From contig NC_054704.1 in assembly GCF_016097555.1 (NCBI RefSeq), positions 1,467,672 to 1,531,671 of the forward strand: a stretch of DNA of 64,000 nucleotides. Reading direction: 5' to 3'. The notes beneath the pieces were generated by a model. It was not told the origin of the DNA and did not search any database. It was given only the letters and a program-made list of their open reading frames with translations. Position numbers and translations under genes: made by a program. Below, one piece after another: positions 56,440-64,000 of this stretch; position 1 is the first letter of the stretch; each line of letters opens with the position of its first letter. Origin of the DNA: Gigantopelta aegis (taxonomy: Eukaryota > Mollusca > Gastropoda > Neomphalida > Peltospiridae).

Positions 56440-57872
56440 TATATGTTACAGTCAATCTATGAAACCAGTCATTACGCGTAATGCCTAAACAAATCGGTCA
56501 TTTCAAGAAGTGCCTGTGACCACCAGGCAATACGCGAAATGACTGAAAATTCCAGGCATTTCGCGAAATGACTGAAAATCATGGCCAGCCATTACGCAAA
56601 ATGACTAAAGTGCTATCTATAATACCACACCACTCAAGTCCTAATGTAACGCTTTATTTAAACTCGAATCAAATCATTTCAGAAGTTGTACATGAAGATG
56701 AAGTTGAATGTTACCAAGTAGTCGGTGTCAAATCATGAAAGTAACATATTGGTATAGAAAGGTCACTTGTTTTTGCACACAAGACTACCATGACAACGGC
56801 TGGAACAATGAATTTTGGTTTTGAAACATTTTGCATCGACTGGACTCGCATCTCTTAGGACCAGCACAGTTACACCTAACATATCCCTGTCCACCACAGT
56901 TGGATTCGTGATTAACAGCTTGGTGTAAGGTCACTGACTTTGTACGGTTTACATCAGCATCAGTAAGTAAACGCTGGGGGCACAAATGAAACTGATTGCG
57001 TGTAAACCTCCCTTTTAGAATCCCTGCTTTCACACAAATTGCGTACATATCTTTCTCAACACGGTCTATAATATGCAAAAATCCATGGAAATCATATAAA
57101 TCTTCAATATTCACATTTTATTTAGTTTCTAGGTGAAGATTAGACTTTTGCAAAAAAATCCTCTCACTAAAAGGTTATTGATCAAACATAGTCATAATTT
57201 GGACATACATAGATTTATAATCAAGGAATATTTATCCTCTAAATATTTAGGTATAAAGTCTATTGTATGGAAGAACAGGCAGACTGTACAATTATTAAAA
57301 CAGTACTAATCTTGATAGATACACACACCATCATCGTCATCTAGAAAAGTGATTAATATAATATTTTTAAAAGATGAAAAGAAGCTCCTAGATGACAAGA
57401 CGTCAGTAATATAGCAGATTCTGTGTTGTTTGTTTAAGAATAAACCAGAGAAACATTAATTACCACAACCTTTTGTTAGTAATATTCAAGTGTTATTAAG
57501 CATATTTTCTATAAGATTCTTTAATCTGAAACTATAGCAAAAGGTGAATATTAAGTTATTGTATAATAATAAATAATTAATATTAAATAGTATTTTAAAT
57601 CGTATAATCAATATACTTATCCTTGTTTATTCTTAAAATGTGGTTTTATCAATATTTAAGACCAAAAGCCTGAATACAAGTGTCAACAATAACACTTGAA
57701 TCACTTTAGTCATTTTGCGTAATGGCTGGCCATGATTTTCAGTCATTTCGTGAAATGCCTGGAATTTTCAGTCATTTCGCGTATTACCTGGTGGTCACAG
57801 GCACTTCTCGAAATGACTGATTTGTTAGGCATTACGCGTAATGACTGGTTTCACAGACTGACTGTAACATAT
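56440..57872. mobile_element. 1.43-kb DNA transposon remnant with ~165-bp TIRs
   Basis: 56440-56610 and 57700-57872 are inverse copies with very few mismatches, starting tatatgttacagtca. Each TIR includes the 14-bp palindrome cattacgcgtaatg and several sub-repeats of aatgactgaaaat. Inside, on the minus strand, lies a C-terminal integrase remnant. The interior is otherwise AT-rich. Confidence 0.9.
56785..57114 (-). pseudogene. C-terminal fragment of a KRBA2/Ginger-like integrase
   Basis: The 109-codon frame contains GFLHIIDRVEKDMYAICVKA, TRNQFHLCPQRLL and then GGQGYVRCNCAGPKRCESSR followed by CKMF. The closing Cys-rich GGQG..C.C....C...RCK motif is what I recall at the C-terminus of KRBA2-like, Ginger-type transposon integrases. 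There is no catalytic core, so this is a relic or a short accessory frame. It is the only coding content of the surrounding TIR element. Confidence in the fragment is good, and in the superfamily moderate. Confidence 0.6.
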
Positions 57873-57984
57873 ACACGGGCAGAGTAGCCTATAGTGTTTT
57901 TTGTTTGTGTGTGTGTGTTGTTGTTTTTTGGGGGGAGGGGGTGAAAAATTATGTTGCAATCGGTGTCCACGACTGGTTGGTACA

Positions 57985-58275
57985 AAGCTAAAGTTTCTTT
58001 CGTTTAACGACACCACTAGAGCACATTGATTTATTAATCAACTGCTATTGGATGTCAAACATATGGTCATTTTAACATAGTCATAGAAAGGAAACCCGCT
58101 ACATTTTCCATTAGTAGCAATAGATCTTTTATATGCGGCATCCCACAAACAGGATAGCACATACCACGGCCTTTGATATACAAGTCGTGGTGCACTGGAT
58201 GGATTGAGAAATAGCCCAATGGGCCCACCGACGAAGGTCAAACCTCGACCGACCGCGCATTAGGTGAGTTCTGTT
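57985..58275 (-). mobile_element. SINE, family S1, minus strand
   Basis: Tail at 57993-58015 (ggtgtcgttaaacgaaag read on minus), body with accacggcctttgatata and aatagcccaatgggcccac on plus, and head near 58240-58270 (gaccgaccgcgcatta). Confidence 0.9.
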
Positions 58276-58567
58276 ACTTTTCACCAAATCGGGCAGCTTA
58301 TGAAAAGAAGTTTTAAAACTTAATTTTAACCAAAATTTTATATTTAAAATGTCAAAGAAAAGCCCAGCGTATGAGTGAGTCCGGATACAACGATGCAAAC
58401 AGTTCTCTAGTTGGATTTCATTTTAGTTTTGTCAGTACATTGTATTTTCAAGTGGATGTAGTTTTCCAAACGTGGCCAACAGGCCGGTATTCAGATGGTT
58501 TTGAAGTTTAAAAACACGTTTTCTTGATTTTAGCAGCAACACTTATATAATAAAAACATTGCATTTT

Positions 58568-58838
58568 AATATATCTTACACTGTGGCTTACTATTATTAA
58601 CACTCTCCTTCCCCGTCCCATCCCCGTTTCACTCGCACGCCTGTGATACTAGCAACAAATATATCTTACACTGTGGCTCACTATTATTAACACTCTCCTT
58701 CCCCGTCCCATCCCCGTTTCACTCGCACGCCTGTGATACTAGCAACAAATATATCTTACACTGTGGCTTACTATTATTAACACTCCTTCCCCGTCCCATC
58801 CCCGTTTCACTCGCACGCCTGTGATACTAGCAACAAAA
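58568..58838. repeat. 90-bp tandem repeat, 3 copies
   Basis: Units start aatatatcttacactgtggc at 58568, 58658 and 58748 and contain ccttccccgtcccatccccg and actcgcacgcctgtgatact. Copies are nearly identical; the third lacks one ct. Confidence 0.96.
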
Positions 58839-58884
58839 AATATATTTCAGTTCAACTTTTTTTCGTGCTCATACAAGATTCATT

Positions 58885-59479
58885 ACAATACAATACAATA
58901 ATACAATACAATACAATACAACGAGAAAGCAAACATGAACTTATAACAACAGTAAACAACAGAGATTTAATAGACATATCTGCATCAATATGCCACACAT
59001 ACATAAATATTACATGCACATGTACACGCACACATTTACATTTATACACACATGCGCGCGCACACACACAGACAGACGCAAAAGGCACATGCTAAGACAA
59101 CAATATAGTAATGATCTGCCAAAGAGCTATATACAAACTACTCAACCAACTACTTTTGACTCGGGCAAGGTGTCTGCAGAGGTGGGTTTGTATTTTTAAT
59201 CTTTTTACTATTAATTTGTGTATCAATGTTGATACTCGTAGCGTGGTATTGGGATTACATTCAAGAATAAGTTTTACTTTGTCAGAATCACTCAAAGATT
59301 TGAAATGTTTGTGTTCTACTTCTATTGTATGAGAAAGGTTTATTATGTGTATTTTCCAGTATGGAACACTTGCATATAAAATAGATTTCGCTCTCTATTT
59401 CTTTGCCACATAATTTGCAAAGTCAGAATTCTCTAGCAACATTTTTGGAACGTCATTTTTCTATTTCCAGGTTATGTTC

Positions 59480-59535
<56 letters not shown>

Positions 59536-61060
59536 TGTCTGTGGGATGGTGCATATAAAAGTTACCTTACTGCTAATCGAAAAGAGTAGCCCATGAGGTG
59601 GCGACAGCGGGTTTCCCCTCTCAATATATGTGTGGTCCATAACCATATGTCTGGCGCTATATAACCGTAAATATAATGTGTTGAGTGCGTCGTTAAATAA
59701 AACATTTCCTTCCTAGTGTGTTAAAACTTTGTTGGAGACCTATTGGCGTTTTCGAGATTACTACAAGGCTATTGGCCCAAAGCAAGTGTGATATTTCTTA
59801 CATTTAGGGTAACAGGATTGTGTATGTCTGGTGGGAAGACCAAGTCGGTAAGCTTGTTTTGTTGTGGTTTATTTTTACACTTGCTTTATTATTTGTGTAC
59901 ATTGATTTAATCATTTTATAGAATTTGCCACAGATATTAGATCGTAATAGTTTTACATATTATGCCTGTTTGCCATATACTGTCAAATGCTTTTTTGAAA
60001 TCTATAAAAGCCAAATATAGTTTTCTTTTTGATGAAATATATCTGTTGATAATAGGGTTTTTTTTAAATAAAAAGATTATCTGTTGTTCTTCTTCCTTTT
60101 CTAAAGCCTGGTTGATTGGTCAATATAATATTGGTTGTGTTTTGTTTGGTTTTTCGAAAAAATGTACAAGTCTTGTGTTTAGGATTGTGGAGAGGATATT
60201 ACCAAAACAACTTAGTATTGATATCCCTCTACAGTTTTGTGGATCTAGTTTAGAATAGTTTGTGTGTATCGAGGATATATGACTGGCTGACCAATTACTG
60301 GGATAAATTCCACGATGTAGATTACTGTTAAAGAGTTTTGTGAATGCTGGTAGCAATATGTCTTTACTGTATTCCAATATTTCATTTGTATTTTGATTCG
60401 GGTCAGGTGATGTATTGTTTTTAATGATAATATTGCTTGAAGTACTTCCTTGCTTTTAATATGATCATCCAAAGAGGTGGGTACATGTTGTTTATTTTAC
60501 TTTTCTTCAGTTTATTTTAATAGGTCAGAGTGTTGAACGTTATCAGACCATGCTTGAGAGTTCAAATGTTCTAAAATATCATTTGCTAGTGCTTTTGGTA
60601 TTTCGTCATGAAAACAAACATTTGTGAGGTCTTGTATAATTTTCCAGAATCGTTTAGGATCAGAGTGTTCAACAGATTCTAAAGTGTTAAATATAGCGTT
60701 TTAGGTGGGGGTTTTACTTCACGTTTTTGTGGGTCTTGCTCTTGTGCTAAAGAATCTGTCCCTGATTTTTGGATCATTGGGATATTTTGATAGTAAGGTG
60801 GATAAGGTGTTTAACTGATGGATTTAAAGGAATTCGTTTTTAAAATGCTTTTCTCGGCTTAATTACTTTCTCCTTTTGTGGTGCTATGGTTAAAGATGTG
60901 TTTATCAATAAATGTATTAGTTTTGTAGCAGAGTCAATATCAGTTTGAGGAGAGCCAATGTCATTCATCGTGAATGACTGAATTATGGTCAAATTATTTT
61001 CGTTCAAACGTGTTTCTTGAAATAATATCTAGGTTTATTCTGCCTAAGATTGGAGTTGGT
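58885..61060 (-). pseudogene. Decayed LINE on minus strand: RT to 3' tail
   Basis: Minus-strand reading in shifting frames gives a linker (FWKIIQDLTN), RT start (DDHIKSKEVLQAI), LLPAFTKLFNSNLHRGIYP, NQPGFRKGRRTTDNLF, then FIDFKKAFDSIW. A gap follows, and then the C-terminal CKLCGKEIESEIYFICKCS zinc-like motif and LSDSDKVKLILECNP. The 3' end has a (TTGTA/TTG)n-type tail near 58885-58925. Several frameshifts and stops are present, and a SINE plus TA tract splits it at 59480-59716. It is of the CR1/L2/Jockey-like non-LTR type, clade uncertain. Confidence 0.8.
59480..59716 (+). mobile_element. (TA)n tract and 5'-truncated SINE S2 inside the LINE
   Basis: About 54 bp of TA (59480-59533) leads straight into SINE sequence starting tcttgtctgtgggatggtgc and ending gtcgttaaataaaacatttc. 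The head half of the SINE is missing, and the microsatellite stands at the truncation point. Confidence 0.9.
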
Positions 61061-61387
61061 TTTAATGTATCGCTATTCAAGCTGTCCTGGGCACACACCT
61101 CAGCTATCTGAGCTGTCTGTCCAGGACAGTGACTTAACTAAGGTCGACGACAGTCACTTTTCGCACCATTGTTTTGGCTTCGTACACAATAAATATAGCA
61201 TATCTTACCGTAATTTCACTTGAAATCTCTATTTCGTAAAAGGTACAATTTTTTAATCACAAGATTTTCTTCAAACACATTCAGGTGCATTAGTAATGTT
61301 CAAACAAAACAATTCCAATAGCAATTTTGCATTGGGGTTTTTCCAGCATTCTTAAAACGGTAACGTCATGTACCCAGTTTACAGGAT

Positions 61388-61732
61388 CTGAATGTCAACA
61401 TTATCCCACTGTCGGATATCAAGCACAACATGTTTAAAGATGATGGTGTTCACTTGGATCACACTGGTCTTCTGTGTCTGGTCAAAAATTACAAAAACAC
61501 TCTAAATCCACTGCCTGGGCTTCCTGCATTCGCTGATTACGACAGGCCCAAGAACCAATTCTCAAATCAGGAAAGAAGCAGTTCATCTAACAGCCATTCA
61601 CAACGGAATCATCAAACATGGTCAAGCCGTGACCATTCTAAACGTCACCAGAAAGCAAATGTTTCAGCCAGCATTAGCAGTTTCATTCATAGCCTTGACA
61701 CTTTATGCAACAACATTGACAGACGGAAGTAG
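61388..61732 (+). pseudogene. LINE upstream ORF fragment, SGNH-hydrolase-like end
   Basis: The frame is open from 61388: NVNIIPLSDIKHNMF, then KDDGVHLDHTGLLCLVKNY, and a Ser/His/Gln-rich tail to a stop at 61730-61732. D-G-V-H-L is the Asp-x-x-His block of SGNH/GDSL hydrolases found in the first ORF of some non-LTR retrotransposons. The N-terminal part is missing. It lies just 5' of the endonuclease frame of the same element. Confidence 0.6.
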
Positions 61733-61887
61733 CTCCGACATTGAATTAAAAGCAGTAAGTCATTTCAAATATGAATCATCAATTTATTACATGCAGCTGA
61801 TGACTATATTAGTGATTATACACAACTCTTTATGTATTTCTAACATATTGTATTAGAACTTATTAATGTGTTGATTATAGGTTTCCA

Positions 61888-63060
61888 ATGTGTTATTTTA
61901 TTAAAAGAAAATTCATTGACTCTAGCGCTATGACTCGATATCTCAGCAACGTATCTATTTTGTTTTGGAATATAGATGATGCTTTTAAATTAATTGGTGG
62001 CCAGCGAATTTGCAAACTAAATGATACAGAATTACAGTCAACACTTTTTAAATCTGATATTATCTGTCTTGCAGAAACTCATTGTAGTAAACGTGATTCT
62101 TTATCTCTTCCAGGTTACTATATGTTCCCACCTAATATTAGACCAAAATCTATTAATGCATCTCGTAACTTTGGAGGCATGGTAGTTTGTGTTAGGTCGG
62201 GAATACGAGATGGTGTTAAGCAAATGCCTTTAACTAGTAGTGAAATCACATGGATAAAATTATGCAAAACATTTTTTTAACTTGGAACAAGATATTTACA
62301 TCGCAGTTGTTTATGCAAGCCCAGCTTATCCTACATACTCTTCTGTAAATGAAGACATTTTTGAACATCTTGAAAATGATGTTGCAAAATATTCATTGTT
62401 AGGTAATTGCTTCATTTGTGGTGATTTTAATGCGCGAACCAATCAGGAGCCAGACTTCTGTTCTATTGGGAAGTATCCGGGTGTCCCCTATCTAATGACT
62501 GACTTTATGTATCCATCTAGCTCACCCATGGTCAGAAATAATCTCGATCCGGCGTTAGTGGACACTCATGGCAAAAACTTATTCAGGTTTGCAGGTCTGC
62601 TGGGCTTCGTATAATTAATGGTAGAACCCTAGGTGATTATTTGGGTCAATGTACTTGTTATAGTTGTACTGGGAATCCCGGTACAATCGATTACATGCTA
62701 GCATCAGAAAATCTCATGATCAAATATTATTATGTATATCAGCCAAATATTTATTCAATTCATTGCATTCTATGATGCAATATATCAACAGGTACCTATA
62801 AACAAGCGGAATATAATACACCAACAACGTTTATTCAATTCATTGCATTCTATGATGCAATATATCAACAGGTACCTACAAACAAGCGGAATATAATACA
62901 CCAACAACGTTTAGTCCTGCATGTATGTGGTCAGCTGGTGATGAAAACCGTTTTACATCTGCCTTACAAAAACCCTCTATACAATCCCAAATAGATAACT
63001 TACTTACTAGAAATTATTCTAATACTCAGTCTATTGATTCTGCTGTAGACTCTCTGACTG

Positions 63061-63143
<83 letters not shown>

Positions 63144-64000
63144 CAATTCAGTATTCTTCCTGGTGTGGCTGGTATAGTGCTTTAAGTTGTAACAAAAGGT
63201 GTAACGGTATGTATATATATATATAAACGCCGCTAATATTGCTGGCTTAAAACGAAAGAAACAACGTAGGAACACTTTCAAGGAGAGCTCAACCAAACAA
63301 ACAAAGCAGAAAATCAAAACATTGGTATGATTCAGATTGTGCAATCCTTAAGAAGAGTTTGAAATTATTATGCTCCAAACTGCATAGAGACCCATTCACT
63401 CCTCAATTATTACATGCATTCAAAACGACTCGCTCTAAATATAAAAGATTGCTAAATAAATAAATACTTTGTCGAATTTATATCGACAAGGTATACTAAA
63501 TCAACTTGAAACTTTGCAAGACGTAAACCCAAATTATTTCTGGAAATTATTCAGTAAACAAAAGGATTCGAAAACCAGCACTAATTTAAATCCAATTCCT
63601 ATCGATGAATGAGTTACTCATTTTACTCAACTTATGGAGAAGAAACCAACTCTTAACAGTGGCCTTTCTTCACATACGGACGAATACGTCAGTTCAAATA
63701 AGGATAAAATATTCAATTAATTAAATAAGTCTATATCTATACAGGAAATTGTAAAAGCTATTTCAAACTTAAAATGCAAAAAAGCATGTGGTCCAGATCT
63801 TATTTTAAATGAAATGCTAAAAACTGGTCAATCACAAATGGTTCTTGTGCTGTGTAAGATCTTCAACCTCATTTTGGTGAACGGCATTTTCCCAGATTCA
63901 TGGAGATGTAACTTCTTAACACCGTTCATAAAAAAGAGATAACTACAACCCAGGTAATTACAGAGGTATTGCAGTAGGAAGCAATCTTTGTAAGCTTTTT
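61888..64000 (+). pseudogene. LINE ORF2: endonuclease and start of RT, runs off window
   Basis: The APE-type endonuclease has LFWNIDDAFKL, IICLAETHCS, GGMVVCVRSG, CFICGDFNAR and, after a frameshift near 62600, INGRTLGDYLGQC and GTIDYMLAS. A stop at 62278-62280 and a duplicated ~83-bp segment (62746-62911) follow. After a TA tract comes a linker and the RT N-terminus (ISNLKCKKACGPDLILNEML, LVNGIFPDSWR, then a YRGIAVGS-like box). Multiple stops show a dead copy, yet it is far better preserved than the minus-strand LINE next to it. The 3' part lies outside the window. Confidence 0.88.
63064..63137. repeat. (TA)n microsatellite inside LINE ORF2
   Basis: About 74 bp of TA interrupts the LINE between the endonuclease and RT regions, with a short unrelated stretch after it (to about 63230). 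It is one of three TA tracts in LINE sequence in this window. Confidence 0.95.

Noticed and set aside
58852..59199. Overlapping short frames on both strands near the CA/TG-rich stretch
   Set aside because: They lie in the 3' tail and untranslated part of the minus-strand LINE.

Overview
The window is eukaryotic nuclear DNA, AT-rich and dominated by repeats, most likely from a marine mollusc (probably a gastropod; this is inferred from the repeat families and gene structure, and no species marker is present). Only two host genes can be read with confidence. CLCC1 (ER chloride channel CLIC-like protein 1) lies on the minus strand with seven coding exons between 12330 and 32533. UQCRH (hinge subunit 6 of mitochondrial complex III) lies on the plus strand with four coding exons between 36132 and 53671. 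The two are divergent, with about 3.6 kb between their start codons. All their introns are phase 0 and the exons join without a frame break, giving predicted products of 480 and 84 residues. One more probable host exon, the last exon of an unidentified gene, ends at 1162 on the plus strand.

Layout. 1-1.5 kb: minisatellite, orphan terminal exon, second minisatellite. 3.9-11.4 kb: a tRNA-derived SINE, then about 45 copies of a 157-bp satellite whose monomer contains the 3' half of a tRNA-like SINE head, then another SINE head; a 15-bp direct repeat brackets this block. 12.3-32.6 kb: CLCC1. Its 10-kb intron between coding exons 5 and 6 holds a degraded DIRS-like reverse transcriptase fragment, about 72 copies of a 65-bp satellite that grew out of that fragment, and a 5'-truncated Ty3/gypsy pol with a putative 3' LTR. 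Other CLCC1 introns hold SINEs, an interspersed repeat with an 82-bp triplication, a 33-bp minisatellite that contains a splice donor, and TIR elements. 32.6-36.1 kb: intergenic region with a LINE 3' end and a GA microsatellite. 36.1-53.9 kb: UQCRH, whose introns hold hAT-like elements with 5-bp target duplications, a SINE nested inside one of them, a long imperfect palindrome carrying a 2.46-kb TIR element with a 4-bp duplication, and a related 1.56-kb element. 54-58.8 kb: a Mutator-like MITE, SINEs, and a long-TIR element carrying an integrase C-terminal remnant. 58.9-64 kb: two divergent LINEs, one decayed on the minus strand and one on the plus strand running off the window.

The two genes are cellular housekeeping genes and nothing here suggests they form a pathway. 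The most interesting content is the birth of satellites from transposable elements, seen twice with the seed still attached, and a series of nested insertions that can be dated relative to each other from target-site duplications and empty paralogous sites. All homology calls come from motif recognition by eye; no database search was run.
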